Assembly: GCA_024516155.1 (NCBI GenBank)
Contig: JAJJXM010000030.1
Span: 645,509-709,508, forward strand
DNA: 64,000 nt
DNA from: Pyronema omphalodes
Taxonomy: Eukaryota; Ascomycota; Pezizomycetes; Pezizales; Pyronemataceae
Reading direction: 5' to 3'
The position numbers were made by a program, and so were the translations under genes. Each line of letters starts with the position of its first letter. Within the stretch, counting starts at the first letter, position 1. Below, piece by piece: positions 1 through 12,656 of the stretch. Below the pieces are notes generated by a model, which was not told where the DNA came from, did no database searches, and was given only the letters and a program-made list of their open reading frames with translations.

Positions 1-856
1 ACAAGCTCGTCCGCTAGGTTCTTCTAACACCCTGTCAGTGGCATGGAATGTATTTTCATCAAGCTTAAGCTCACGAAAAAGAAAGACAGCTCATGAGCTT
101 TCTGGATACTTCTGGCAGTACATACACCCAAGATTAAGGGGATGTTATCGGCTTCAAGCAGCTCACCAGACAGCACTCTCACCAGACAGTATCAGTTCAT
201 TGCCGTAATAAAGGGCAACAAGCTGGGAAGATACCGAACCACCCCTGCCTTAAAATCCTAGGATGAAAGTAAAGTTATGTTCAGGGCTTCGAAGTCGGGT
301 ATGCCCTAAGTCGAGCCCTGTGAGCTTGTCCCTGCATGTCTGGAGGCCCCTTCTCTTCTCATTTTTTTTATATAGGGAGGGATCGCCCTACATGCAGAGA
401 AATGGTGTCATATCCTATGACTAACATTACTCTAAAGCCCACTCTTATCTTAAGACAAAGTTTGAAACCAGTTCAATCGACCTGAAGCTTATTAGCTACC
501 TAAAAGATGTTGACAGAGTTTTGTTTACTTTATCAAGAGCTCTCACCCGATGGCCCAAACCTGGCATAAAACGTCAAATTTCATCCCAATTGCATTTCCG
601 AGCACCGAATTTCGCCGTTGACGCAATCATGCAAGCTTCAACGCTGTCCTCCTATCAATCTCGATGCCCAAACGTTACCATCGTAACCATTACATGCTCA
701 GTCTTGGCCTAAGCTTATCGCGCCTAGAGCTGTACTTAGCTTAACGCGTATCTTCTCGGGCGCGTCCATTGATCACCTAAGCTCACTCTCCCACCTACCT
801 CCTTGTCGATCGTTAGATTTTTCATCTCCTTCTCCATCTCCATCTCCATCTCCATC
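1..856. other. Intergenic stretch upstream of the Ap4A phosphorylase gene
   Basis: I see no convincing gene here; the one open frame (521-712) has no recognisable motif. A (CATCTC)-type microsatellite lies at about 828-856, directly before the ATG of the next gene, and can be read as an in-frame Ser/Ile stretch if an upstream TTG is taken as a start. I treat it as 5' leader. Confidence 0.5.
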
Positions 857-1780
857 ATGTCGGCCCCCACCATCATCCCAACCATCCCCGCCAACCTTCC
901 CCGTCAAATCTCCATCACCTATGCCACTGCTCTTTCGCGCGGAGCTCTGGTGTTTACTCAGACGGCCTCCGTAACCCCTATTCCCGTGGGGCCATCAACA
1001 TTCAACCTCCGCTACTGTCCATCATTGGCCAACAAGCCCACGGCTCCTAGCCCGGACACATTGACAGTTCTACCGAACCCATTCCTTCCTCCTTTTGCAC
1101 CATTGCTCGTCGCCTCCTTACCCGGATACAACATTGTCCTGAACCGGTTCCCTATCATAGCGCATCATTTCTTGCTATGCACATCCGAATTCGAGCCGCA
1201 GTCAACCCCGTTGCGTGATGCAGACGTAAAGATGGTCTACCGAGTTCTAGAATCCTGGACCGGTGACAAGAAGCTTTTCGGATTCTTCAACTGCGGTGAG
1301 CGGTCTGGTGCTAGTCAGCCACACAGACATGTTCAATTCTTCCCTGTGGAAAACTCCAGGAAATTTTTGTATGATCAGTGTCCTGAGGCTCCTGCAGCTC
1401 CGGATATGGAGGAAAGACGTGGGTCCAGGGATTTGTCAGTTCAGCCGGCGCCCTGGGTTCACCCTGGTATGCCTTTTAAGAGCTACTGCTTCAGAATTAA
1501 GTCGGAGGATGAGGCTGTCCATGCTTATAAGAGGCTGATGGAGACCGCTGCCGAGATCCTGGATAGGAACGATGGAAGCTACAACTTGGCTGTGACAAAG
1601 GAGTGGATGGTGCTCCTGCCTAGAACACAGGCGGAGGTTGATTGGGTCGGCTTTAATGGAACTGTGTTAGCTGGTGAGGTTATGGTTAAGAGAGAGGAGG
1701 AGTGGGATATGTTGACCGATGAGGGTGCATTGGAGAAGGCTTTGAAACAGATTGGTGTGCCGCAGGACACTGAGCAGTAA
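857..1780 (+). CDS. APA1/2: ATP adenylyltransferase (diadenosine tetraphosphate phosphorylase), Apa1/Apa2 type
   Basis: A single-exon gene for 307 residues. The family splits Ap4A with phosphate into ATP and ADP, keeping dinucleoside polyphosphates low in the cytosol. The HIT-superfamily signature is visible: GASQPHRHVQ at residues 151-160 gives the H-x-H-x-Q active site (H156, H158, Q160), preceded by GYNIVLNRFPI (about 91-101), where the family has its conserved N-K/R-F-P block, and by FGFFNCGERSG. The frame stays open upstream to a TTG at 803, but that part encodes only a Phe/Ser/Ile low-complexity run from a microsatellite, so I start at the ATG at 857. Length fits the fungal family (about 300-330). 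Yeast APA1 and APA2 are duplicates, so a one-to-one name is not possible. Downstream (1825-1870) there is a short purine repeat based on GGGGGTAGAA. Confidence 0.93.
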   Translation: MSAPTIIPTIPANLPRQISITYATALSRGALVFTQTASVTPIPVGPSTFNLRYCPSLANKPTAPSPDTLTVLPNPFLPPFAPLLVASLPGYNIVLNRFPIIAHHFLLCTSEFEPQSTPLRDADVKMVYRVLESWTGDKKLFGFFNCGERSGASQPHRHVQFFPVENSRKFLYDQCPEAPAAPDMEERRGSRDLSVQPAPWVHPGMPFKSYCFRIKSEDEAVHAYKRLMETAAEILDRNDGSYNLAVTKEWMVLLPRTQAEVDWVGFNGTVLAGEVMVKREEEWDMLTDEGALEKALKQIGVPQDTEQ

Positions 1781-3592
1781 ATAGACTTAGGGCTAGACGG
1801 AGAATGACGGGGAATCGGAAGGCGGCAGAAGGGGGGTAGAAGGGGGGTAGAAGGGGGTAAAGGGGGTAATGTTTACATATATAATGGCGGTTAAGAACAT
1901 GATATATATTTATTTAATGGAACGAAGTTTTTATGAAACATATGGAACGAGTTTTTTGATTTCAGTAATTCTTATCGCCAAATTCCTGTAGTCGTTGTCT
2001 GCACTCCGCGAAAGGGCATGTTTAGCCGATGCCAAGATTCACGGATCTGCATTTACCGCAACCACACAAGCCGTATCGTGCCAAAAGGTCCACAACAATT
2101 ACACTTCCATAATCCATCTACATACCTCAACCTTCTTTGTTATATACAAGGAATTCCATATAACAAAGCCTCAACAGAACCAAAGACAAAAGCATCGCCA
2201 ATGGAATCATCATCTGTCTAGGTTTCAGGAGCCACAGTATACGAAAACACGACCCTGAAAACCGGCAAGAAGTTAGAACCCGAATTTTGTACTTATTGCC
2301 TTTTTATGGCTGCTGGGGGCATAACGTGGTTATGGCGTTATGGCGTTGCGGAACTCTCGCTTGTTATGTATGCACAGTGCAGTGCAGTTTCATATAGCTA
2401 TCATTTTATATCAGATGATATATATTATCCTTCCTACAGCCTACAGAATAATCTTCAATATCCAGCACAGTTTCCAGATTACAAAGAAGTTGTATTTATT
2501 AAATCTTCTATCATATTTTACACCATAGCAAATTTGCAGCCTTAGAGTATTAGAATTTTGTCTTGAAATCTAACTCCTCCACATTCCTATATTTCCACAA
2601 GCCTATAAAACCTTCTAAAAAAGGCTACACAGACATGTCAGATCCAGTTGGTCTGGAAACTGGTATATTAAAACAGTTATCGTATATTTGTTAAAAAGCT
2701 CCCAATGCCGAGTCTACGTATTAGGGTTTACCCAATTGAAAGGTATTTGAAAGAAGTGAAAAATTCGTTCTAGCAAACAGTTTGTGTCTATTCTTTTGGT
2801 TTTTCCGTTAGTTTTTCTTAATTTGGAATTGTTATATCAATCTTTGTGATTTACTATGGTATTGTTTTATTTCCAACGACTGGTGTTGGTAGAAGGTTAT
2901 CTTTCTGCTTTGTGGGTCATGTATTTTGATTTTCGGACTTGGAAAGGTAAAATCTGCTCGGGTAATTAGTTTCGTGGATATTGTAAAAGGATTATTGAGT
3001 AAGTATGAGAAATAAATGGATAAACCACAGTATGCTCTACGTGGTGAAGTTTGTGAGGTACCGAATAATGGATTCGTCAGTTATCAGGATTCCACCTTAT
3101 GGATAGGAATCTTCGATTTTGGAAACCGGGGTATTATTCTTCACCCCTGTAAGTCCTTCTTTAATTGCTGGTTCGATGGATCTTCCCACACCTAAATATA
3201 TGAATGGTTAGCAAATTATTTAGAGGATTCTCAATTACTGCGCGTTCTGGTTGGTTATAAATTCCTACATACACGGCGAGCAATTCTCGCGTCAACAGCA
3301 CCGCGTACATATTACCATTTGTCTTGGCATACGTAACCAGCTTCCCCGCAGCGCGACATCCGCGCGGGTTTAACGATGACCGGGTCATTTCTCAACGTTG
3401 CGAATCGGCATTTACAAGTACACACACCGCCGTATTTTTATTCCAAACCGCATCATCTACGTGGCCGTTATAAAAACCTTCGGCCTAACATAAAAAAAAT
3501 ATCGTTTGCCGACGTAACATATCCGTCGGGTGTTTCGGCTATATCCGAGTTAAACTCCAGAAGCCAGAGCCAGAGCCAGAGCTCTGCAAGAC
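1781..3592. other. Intergenic, AT-rich, no gene recognised
   Basis: Contains the short GGGGGTAGAA-type repeat at 1825-1870. Several short open frames (for example 1995-2258, 2306-2545, 3161-3388) have no recognisable domain and look like chance. A short AGCCAG repeat sits at about 3561-3580, just upstream of the next gene. Confidence 0.5.
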
Positions 3593-4772
3593 ATGTTTTC
3601 AATCTCCCGTCTATCTCTAGTCTCGCGACACATTACCACTCCCGTCCTTCGTCACGCTTCAAAAATGTCCGGAGATCTTTTCAAGAAAACCCTTAGAACC
3701 GCCGCATGTATTATCATCGGCGATGAGATTCTTTCCGGCAAGGTGCGTGGTCCACTTCCAACCTCTGTCTCCTCCGCTTGATTCTCAACAACCTAACCAG
3801 CGCCATAGACAGTTGATTCCAACTCCGCCTACTTTGCCAAATACTGTTTCGATCTCGGAATTGACCTAAAGCGCATTGAAGTAATCGCCGACGACGAAAG
3901 CGAAATCATCGAAGCCGCCCGGCGTTTGAGCGCCAAACACGATTTCGTGATCACCTCCGGAGGAATCGGACCTGTTTGTTCTCCATTATCTGTCGGCGTA
4001 ATCGCTTCAATCACTACAATTACTAATGATACAAATGAAACCACCTACATAGACTCACGATGATATTACCTACGCATCCCTCGCTACCGCTTTCAACAGC
4101 CCGTTAGCAATGCACCAAGAAACACGCGACAGAATGAAGCGCATCACAATGGCTCGACCCAACGCACCACCATTTGACTGGGATACCCCAAGCCCGGCAT
4201 TGACAGCACGTATGAGAATGGCTACTCTCCCAAGTGGTGAGGGTACTAAGGTTGTGTTTGTTTCTGATGATCTTTGGGTCCCAATTGCGATTGTTAACTA
4301 CAACGTTCATATTCTTCCTGGTATTCCCAGGATCTTTGTTCAGTTGTTGGAGGGATTGAAGGAGATTATTATAAAAGAAGGAAGGGTTGATAAAAGCCAG
4401 AAGTCGATTCGTGTGCTAATCTCTACACCGTTGGTGGAGAGTGAGGTGGCGGAGTACTTGACGAAACTTCAGGAGCGGGTAGCTCCCCGTGGTGTTAAAA
4501 TTGGAAGTTATCCAAGATGGGGAATGAAGAGGAATACTATTACCATGGTTGGATCGGATGTGGAATATATTGAGAGCTTGGTAGAGGAGGTTGAGAGGGA
4601 GACACAGGGAACTAGGGTTACGGATGAGGACATGGCGGATGAGCCGGGACAGGATAAGACGGAAGAAGCATTAAAGAATAAGGAGGCGCAGAATCAAGGA
4701 GGATTGGAAGCGAAGGAAAAGAAGATAAACGAAGCTGTGCATGGCTCAAGGGTACAGCATAATAAGGAGTAA
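3593..4772 (+). CDS. MoCF/molybdopterin-binding (MoaB/Mog-CinA-like) domain protein
   Basis: Three exons: 3593-3742, 3809-3973 and 4053-4772, joined in phase 0 (introns of 66 and 79 nt), giving 344 residues. Splicing rebuilds the family core: IIIGDEILSGKTVDSNSAYF across intron 1 and TSGGIGPTHDDITYASLA across intron 2. These match the MoCF_biosynth fold seen in MoaB/MogA, in CinA and in the N-terminal half of human FAD synthase. In eukaryotes this stand-alone form is poorly characterised; nucleotide or pyrophosphate hydrolysis is plausible from the FLAD1/CinA relatives. The first ATG (3593) gives an Arg/Ser/His-rich N-terminus without acids, which could be a mitochondrial presequence; a second ATG at 3665 (residue 25) has A at -3 and would give a cytosolic form. 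The C-terminal ~60 residues are Lys/Glu-rich and probably disordered. Confidence 0.85.
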
Positions 4773-6786
4773 GAAGCCGTTTGGGAGCTCTTTGGTTGAA
4801 ACTGGGATTGGCCTAGAAACATGGGTGAAAAACGTGGAAAGTGGTTAGGCATAGACGGAATTGTGATTATTTAATGAATGGATCTGGAATGAGGATGCAA
4901 ATTTTATGCATGAACCCGTATGGATCAGATGAAATTGCACAAATCTCATTCTCTGGTTTATACGCTTGTGATATGATGCATCAAGCAAACATATGAACTG
5001 GGAATAGAAATGCGAGAGATAAGGGGATGTACTTATGCATTCGGAACCATATCTCGGAAACTTCAAACCCAAAACTTGGAAGCGAGCGTGAAAGCATGTG
5101 AGCGTTTGAGATGAATTACAGCTGTCGTCGCAAATTAATATTGGGCAGTAATCTCAACCGATTGAGGTGGACTGTTTTTGAATAATCAACGTAAAGGCGT
5201 CAAAGTGAGAGATTTCACTGTCGGATATCATGAATCCAGGCACACCCTATAAAATTCGCTCATGCCAATAACACAACTATAACTTCGAAGGCATTCTGAG
5301 AATAGATAAACAATCAATCGCTCCATGATAAGGCATATGCTGTCTTGGCATTTACAGTTTTTATGGATTGACAAAAGCCATGTGCAATGCTATCACACCT
5401 CTTCCAGACTGCTACCAGCGCTTTTCTTCCCCTCCAAAAATAAAACTATATCCCCTACTTCCTTCCACCAGTTTGTCCAATTGTTATTGCTCCAAATGCA
5501 GAGGTATCTATTTCATCCCTTCTATCCCTCTTTACTTAATCCTTCATGTCCAATGCACGACGTCAAAACCACACCGAAGACTTCCCGAGAATATTTACAA
5601 CACCGTTTCCATACTGTACCGCTCCGGAATCTTAAAAGTCCAATAATCCACGGTGCTTGGTAGAATTGGGTTTTCACGAAATATAATAGGCTACTGCTCT
5701 GACGCTGGCGATATGGAGACAGATAGTTGGGGGGGGGGGGGGGGGGAAGGGAATTAGCAAAGAGTTTTTCTCATCTCTCATCTCATAGACGAGGGTGATT
5801 AACCCGGATCTGTGTTTTAATACGACTAAGAAACTTCCCTTGAGAGGCTAATAGTATTGGGGATGGTTAATGATATCTATACGATATATACGGCACGCAA
5901 CATTATATCGTTTTATGTGTTGAAGATGGAAAATTAAATAACCGAGATGAGTTTGAATTTGTGAAGGCGATATGTTGGGTCGTTTGGATAATTGGATTGG
6001 GAATTAATGAGTGCGGTAAGTTCCTAGGTAGGGGAGGTGATGGATGATTGATGTCATGTAACGCCAAATTGGGTCTGTGTCTTACGGCTTATGGAGGAAG
6101 AAAGTTTGTTTGTTTGATGGTATATGTGGATTTTTGGATAGCTGTAGCTTAAGCGGGGAGATTGATATGGGTGGGTGTTACGTAAGTTAGTTAAGTTAGG
6201 TAAGATGGGACTGAATGGTGGATGACGGATGGTGGGTTAATTCTCTGGAATATATAGAGACTACTAAGCGAGCGGACGAATCATATGTAAAAGAGGCGAG
6301 AGGAGATAAGTTGGTTAAGCTTACCCCCACCCCGCATACACAAGAAAGTGATGAGTTAAGCGAAGCTCTTAAGCGAGCCGATGCTAGAGGCGCCTAACAT
6401 GCAGGAAATCTACAGAGGCATAAAGCTTCAAAGTGACCGCTGTTTAACCTGGGTATAACCCCATCAACATAATAGCATAAAAAAACAAGAACCGAGTGCA
6501 AAGCAGCAAAAACAACGAGCACATTAAATGATTCAAAGCTTGATGCGATTATGTAAATTTAAATTTCCTTATGCACCGTTACAATAGTAGAATTACACAA
6601 CCCAAAGAACGTTAACCCAACACTTGCATTATCGATAGCTTATCATAACACCCCCTCCCCCTCGCCCCTCTCCCCTTCAAAGAAAAATTAAAAAACGTAC
6701 TTCGTACTTATGCCCGAATCACCGGGTCGAAAAATATACAACCGAAAAAAAACTCCTCATTCTCCTGCGTGCTTCATGCATTCACC
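4773..6786. other. Intergenic, no gene recognised; poly(G) tract
   Basis: A run of about 18-19 G lies near 5730-5748. Short open frames at 5325-5663 and 6215-6397 show no domain. The pyrimidine-rich stretch at 6640-6680 and a (TACTTCG)-like repeat near 6697 are low complexity. Confidence 0.5.
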
Positions 6787-7278
6787 TCACATAACCCTCC
6801 CCACCGACGAAGTCTGCGCCTCTCTTTCCCTTTCCCTATCACTCCCGGCCTCCGTCTCCTCCTTTCTCTCCCACCTTTCCCGTATCTCTTCCTCCTGCTC
6901 AAACTCTCCACCACCACCAACAACATCAACCTGCCCAATCAAAAACCTTCCCTCCTTCCGTTCTTCCATATTCCAGAAATCTTCCGGTAGTTGGGTTTCG
7001 AAACCTAAACCCCCGGCTGTAAATGGAACGCCGGGACGGCGATAGCATTTTGTTGGCCAGCTCTGTTGGGGGGTTAGTTATGTGTTGCGGATGAAAAGGG
7101 TGATAGGGAATAGGAAGGGGATCGGGATGGGGATATGGATGGATGGATGGCTTACGATGACCATTTCCTCGCGGATGGGGGATGTGGTGATGGTGGTGTC
7201 TTGGGAGTTGGAACGGGTTGTGGAGGATTGTACGTCGGAGGTGGTGGTGGGTCGGATTGTGGAGGGTGTGCAGCCCAT
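6787..7278 (-). CDS. Small predicted N-myristoylated/palmitoylated protein of unknown function
   Basis: I infer a two-exon minus-strand gene: exon 1 7278-7156, intron 7155-7063 (93 nt, donor GTAAGC, a CTAAC branch point and CAG acceptor), exon 2 7062-6787, 132 residues. The protein starts MGCTPS, with Gly2 followed by Cys3, the pattern for N-myristoylation plus palmitoylation. A Ser/Thr-rich linker (residues 7-35) follows. The exon junction creates a compact segment with RRPGVPFTAGGLGFET (about residues 50-65), then FWNMEERKEGRFLIGQVDVV, and a highly charged Glu/Arg tail. The ATG has AAAA before it. The join is supported because both frames are otherwise short and the junction yields a dense, non-repetitive segment. 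No family name comes to mind; a membrane-anchored adaptor is a guess. Confidence 0.55.
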
Positions 7279-10236
7279 TTTTATGTGGGTTGATTGGTGA
7301 TTGAGAGGTGAAGTGGGGTGAAGAGATTTGTAGTTTGTAGTTTGTAGTTTGTGGTTTTGTGATTAAATAATGTATTGAACAAAATGAAACCAAGTATTTG
7401 GATATAAGTGAATGATCGAGTGAGTGAACTGATGAATTGATCAAGTGGTGATGGGTTTCGAAATAGGGAAGTTGCTTTGTGTTAAGTAGTGGCCGTTAGG
7501 ATCAATAAGGATCGGGATTGTGTATTGTAAATTAAATGAATGTATGGTGATGACGTTGTCTTGTCAGTAGCATAAACTCATGATCAACGGCTCGTAGAAG
7601 GGTCTACTTATAAGATAAATCGTTACAACGGTGCTACATACAGACCTAGGTAACGGATCCAAGTTCCAAGGTTTTGTTCCCTGGAGATGAGATGTACGAT
7701 GGAATACCACAGTATTGTTGCTTTCCCAGTTCCCGTTTCTGCCTCCTAGAAACATTGGGATGGGGACGGATACACGCTGGATTCCGGTAGCTATCCAGTT
7801 CGTCAACCAATAACCAACCTTCCTCATGACCCGTACCGATTCGGATTGATGCATTTCTTTTCCTCTGTCTTACCTCCCGAAACAACTAGTTACAGTGGCT
7901 ACTTTACCAAAACCACGTGTGCAGATCGTTTCCCAGTGAGCCCAGGGGTAGGAGGGTGGGGGGTAAGTCTTCTCATCTAACCAGAAACTATTTTACCGTA
8001 TTATGACACTTTTCTAGTTTCCCGATCCATCTAACCCTCATCAATAAGTCATCCTAAACCGGCCCGCAAAACATCTAGGTACGTTCCACAAGATCCCGAA
8101 TGAACCGCCCGCTTCTGTTCTGGGAAATTGAGGCATTGCATACGACGGCTACCCGCATATTCCTTACAAGGTTACACTCCATCTCCGTCTAACTTTTTTC
8201 AAGCGAGTTGAGACGGTAAACATTAACTAGCAAGAAAACGGGGAATTAGATTAACGGTAGATGGATCGAATATACCTAAAGCAGTGTGTAACTGTACATA
8301 CTAACCAAAAAATCATCGCTTAAGCACTTTGAAAGCCACGCCTGTAGTATCCCATGGGTAGGAACCAGGGTAGGAACCGGAGAAGGGCATTACTGTACAT
8401 GGTATTGGGCATGTACCAAGTGCATAGACAGTGAAATTTCCTGCAAGCGATATAAGCAAAAAAAAAATAATTGGTTTTACAGTTCATTTTATCTATAAGT
8501 ATCTGCGTTAGTTCAAACGGTACTGCGTCCGGGGTATGGTATGTACCGTCGATTATCTTGAATCTTGAATATAATATCCGATCTGCCAACGCAAACGCAA
8601 ACGCCAACGTTAACGGCTAGATCCCGCGTTTGTCATTTTTTTTTTCTTTTTCTTTTTCAACACACAAGGTATCCGAATCCTGAATCCTGAATCCTGAATC
8701 CGAATCAAGATCCAATAACGGTTAGCTCCCGCATTCCACAAGACTAACCCAACCCGCGGCCGATAATTACCCGAGACCTGCCTTGCCTTGCCTTGCCTGT
8801 GTATGTAGTCTTTCTGGGTCTGGTCTATGTATGTAATCTGCCCTAACATTTTATCTTTTTGTTTATTGCTCTTTGGTAAAAGTTCATAATCACAGGATCT
8901 ACAACCTACGTATTCTAATTCCGGGAGCGTGAAAACAAAAACAAAAAACAAAACACAAAAAACAAAAACAAAAAAAAAATGAAAATGAAAATGCAAACAA
9001 AAAGTGGGCAGTATATATATTAGTTTCACAGTACATATAACAAGTCAAAAAATCAGTATACATAGCATAGGATACCGATATCTAAAATTACGAAAATTTC
9101 CTTCTCCGAATCAGGAGTTTTTTTTTTGAATCAACTCAACCCCCCCCCCCCCCCCCCCTCATTACAATCTCATCTTCCAAAAACATGACAAAAAGATCTA
9201 TCTGTCTCATAGGCATAATCTTGTTATCGATATATTTACATACCTACGAAACCGGGCAGTGTTAGATCTCGTAATAATGTTACCAATTATCGGAAACCTT
9301 TGCAAGGCTGTCATCGCGATCAGGATTGGTGCCTATATCTGAGCCGTGACGGATCGGCAAGCGCGGTGGGTAGGGGGGGGGGGGGGGGTATTATAGATAT
9401 CTACTACATATATTGTAGCCCTGAGTCGTCACTCCTGGAGACTAGTTTCGGGGGGCATATATCGATTGAGCATGTCAGGTATCTATTATCCTTGCAGTGC
9501 ATCGTTTCTTGGGGCTGTGTTGTGCATGAAACCTATTCCACGTGGTTGTTTAACGGTATCTTATTATTATTATTATCAACTCCGGGAGTTATTCTTGGCG
9601 AGCTTGTATTTGTTGTTTTATTGTTTTATTGTTTCATGGTGTTTGTGTTTGTGTTTTTGATGTTCCTTGAGTCTTGTGAACAGTTTGATGAGTGATATTA
9701 TGTGGATCTCCAACCTTTTGATTTTATTGCACGGAATAGACTTCCGCGTCAAAAAAAATTTCAAATCCCATGACTAGTGAGAGTCATAAAGCGGAAGGGG
9801 AGGTCATAAAACTCGGTTGAAGCTTATCTATGATAATTTCACCGGTCGAGATTGTATCATAGATCAGATCACTTTTAGGCCGCCGTTAAGTTGATATGTC
9901 AGGTTTCTCCTCGTATTTCCTCGTGATAGCTTATGAAAATCCCAAATATATGATACTAGAGTATGAACACATGAGGCCGTTAATTGTTAACTAACCAGCC
10001 TCCTGGATTGGAGTGACTTGTTATACTTTCCGGGATCTACATCACGGTCCTCATAACTAGCTTCCGAACATACGGAAGGCTATTTTTGACACTTCGAGCT
10101 CTATCACAAGGAACCTTATTTTACTAAATCCAAATTTCAAAGTACACAAGAATCATTGTATTGGGAATCATATGTAATCATGTATCAATAAAAACGAACG
10201 AAAAAAATAGCATCATGCATGTCTCAGACCTCTGAC
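7279..10236. other. Intergenic, no gene recognised; homopolymer tracts
   Basis: Contains a C tract (about 9139-9158), a G tract (about 9376-9389), short direct repeats of TCCTGAA (8670-8702), TGCCT (8780-8800) and A/C-rich low-complexity DNA (8930-9000). Open frames at 7564-7885, 8320-8607, 8610-9029 and 9300-9695 are low complexity or lack motifs. Confidence 0.5.
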
Positions 10237-11755
10237 TTATTTGGGGTAGTTCTTGACGTGGAAACTCTTCAACCGAACAAAAGCGTCAAAGCCAAACTTG
10301 CTCAAAGTCTGGCCTCTTCCACTATTCTTCCAACCGACCCACGCGAGATCCTTTTATCAAATCACGTCAGATTTAATTTACTTTGTAATTTTCTGGGAGC
10401 GAGGTGAGTTGAACTTACGGGACTTGGGTAATCACATCGGTTAACGAAGACGGTTCCAGCCTCGATCGATTCGATTAATTCTTCTCCCTTTGCAACATCC
10501 TTTGTCCATACGCTAGCTGTGAGACCAAACTCGGAGTCGTTCATCAATGCGATCGCCTCCTCGTCGCTGGATACCTTCTGTACGGGGATAATGGGGCCGA
10601 AGGTTTCGTCCTTCATCACCATCATCTCGGGTGTGCAGTTTGCCAGAAGCTCGGGGCGTACGAAAGTCTTTCCCATTGCCACTCCAGCGTCAAAAACTCC
10701 TTCAGGAGTCATTCTCTTTGCACCCTTTGCAACGGCATCCTCTACGTGCTTCCTAATAGTCTCTGCACTCTTCTCGGAGACAACAGGCCCAACCTGAGTT
10801 TTAGGATCCATAGGATCTCCAAGCTTGTATCCTTCAAGCACCTTGACAACCTCCTTTAAGAACTGATCATAGATATCCTCATGAACATAAACGCGCTCGA
10901 TGGAGCAGCAGCTCTGTCCAGAGTTGAAAACAGCTCCATCAACAATCTCCGCAGCAGCCCAAGCGATATCAACGTCAGCACGAACATAGGCCGGGTCGTT
11001 ACCACCTAGCTCGAGACCAACTGGAACAACCCGAGAGGCAGCAGCAGTCTGTACTGCGATACCTCCGGCAACTGAACCGGTAAACGCAATCGACCGGATC
11101 TCAGGGCGCTTGACTAGCTTCTCTAGGGTCTGGACGTTACCACAGTGGACAGTCTGTAAAACTCCATCTTCTAGTCCAGCTTGCTTGAATATCTCGACCA
11201 TGCGCTCGGCGATAGTTGGGGTTTGAGGAGACGGCTTAAGAAGAAGAGTGTTACCGGCCAAAAGAGCGGGGACGAGGGAGTTGATGAGGATGAGGTATGG
11301 GTACTATCAAAGTTAACCTATGATCTTTCAAGGGAGACATCAATACTCACGTTCCATGCAAATACTACCAAGATAGGTCCCAGAGCTTCCTTACGGATCA
11401 ATCTCTTGAATCCATCCTGGGGTTCACCGGGGGTGTCGGCAAGAACTTCAGTAGAGATCTTCAAGAGGTACTCTCCACGCATAACCGCAGTCTTAACCTC
11501 TCCGGGGGTGTAGGCAATTGGGCGACCCATCTGCTCCGTAATTTCCTTTCCGAGTTCATCTGCCTTAGAAAGGAGGATCTCTAGAGCTTTTCTAACAATT
11601 CCCTGTCTGTACTCGAGGGATGTCTTGCTGAACTTCTTGAAAGCTTCGGTGGCGGTAGCAAGAATTCCGTCGAAATCGGCATCGCTGACACCATTGCGAG
11701 TCTGGATAATCTCGCCGGTGATAGGTGAGATGGTGTTGATGATTTCGGCGGCCAT
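10237..11755 (-). CDS. NAD(P)-dependent aldehyde dehydrogenase (ALDH superfamily)
   Basis: Three exons on the minus strand: 11755-11351, 11303-10419 and 10350-10237 (introns of 47 and 68 nt, donors GTGAGT and GTAAGT), 467 residues. It oxidises an aldehyde to the acid; the substrate cannot be read from the sequence. Hallmarks: LLLKPS (cofactor Lys158), FTGS (209-212), LELGGND with general base E233, FNSGQSCCSIERV with the catalytic Cys at about 267, the EAGTVFVNR block, and KNSGRGQTLSKFGF from the last exon, which restores the ALDH C-terminus. The ATG at 11755 (ACAATGGCC) is preferred over one 18 codons upstream, whose extra segment is His/Asn-rich and not ALDH-like. With no N-terminal targeting signal it is probably cytosolic. 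The GGNDPAYVRAD motif places it nearer succinic-semialdehyde-type than ALDH2-type enzymes (inference). Confidence 0.93.
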
Positions 11756-12100
11756 TGTATTGATGTTGTGGAGGTGTTTCGGAGAGTTGAAGAGGTGGCG
11801 GTGGGGCATTCAGAGGTACTTGATAGCTCTTAGCTAGCTTATCCCAATCCTTGTCATGCATTACAGGGGTCACCAACGCGTGACGTCGATGATGAACTTC
11901 ATTGGTATAATCATGTAATGTCACTCACTGTTCTTAATGAAAAGCAAAAGAAATTATTTCACTGTAAAAAATAAAAGCAATCTTTATTTGTAAATCTGGT
12001 TTAACAGCCTCGCGGCTATGAGAATATGGCTACAGTGGTATCATTACTCGTCATTCATCAGTCGTTACTTTCCAATCGCCCACTCGTAGAATCAATTAGT

Positions 12101-12656
12101 CTACAAGTCATCGTGCTCCAATCTTTCCCTGGCACGCTCCTTAGCTTCCTCGCTAGTGTTAGGGTTGGAGATGGTGGCCTTTATCTGTTAGCAGTGTAAA
12201 ATTTGAATAACTCATATATGGGAATTCATACCTTCAAGCCACCGGCAACGTTGCCTGGGTTGGCTCCATGGGCGGTGGAGCTACCATGGGCGTGGCTGCT
12301 GGAGTGAGTAGACCCGGAGTGATGGTTACTGGCGTGAGTAGTGCCGGAGTGATGAGATGAGTTATTTCCAGCTGTAACGTGGGCTGGGTTGTTGTAGTGC
12401 TTCTCGTGGTGAGCAGAGGAGTACTTGGCGGTGTCTCCACCGTCAAACTCGGAATCGAGGATCTAAAAATGTTAGAAATAGGCTTGAGAAGGCCTGTGAA
12501 GGATAAAACAAACCTCCTTGCTGCGCTGCTTGGACTCCTCGGAGGTGTTGGGGTTGTGAAGGTTGGCCTTGTGACCACCTAGAATGACTGTTAGTTCTAT
12601 TGATTAATGATAAGATAAGATGAAGGCATACCAATAACGTTTCCGGGGTTAGGCAT
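12101..12656 (-). CDS. con-6: Conidiation-specific protein 6 (Con-6) family, two-repeat form
   Basis: Four exons on the minus strand: 12656-12632, 12578-12514, 12462-12232 and 12178-12101, 132 residues. Each end of the protein holds one Con-6 repeat: NPGNVIGGHKANLHNPNTSE at the N-terminus and NPGNVAGGLKATISNPNTSE near the C-terminus, followed by Lys/Arg-rich helices. Between them is a His/Ser/Gly/Thr-rich linker (about residues 45-95). The ends of two introns fall at matching places in the two repeats (near the GG-x-K), which fits an internal duplication. Con-6 was found as a conidiation and light-induced transcript in Neurospora; the proteins are small, hydrophilic and thought to act in spores or stress. 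The last acceptor could be CAG or AAG five bases later; I use AAG because it keeps the repeat spacing. Confidence 0.9.

Noticed and set aside
521..712. 63-codon open frame near the window start
   Set aside because: No motif and no context.
6926..7444. 172-codon minus-strand open frame overlapping the MGC gene
   Set aside because: It reads through the intron in another frame and is Pro/His low complexity; the spliced model uses a better start and acceptor.
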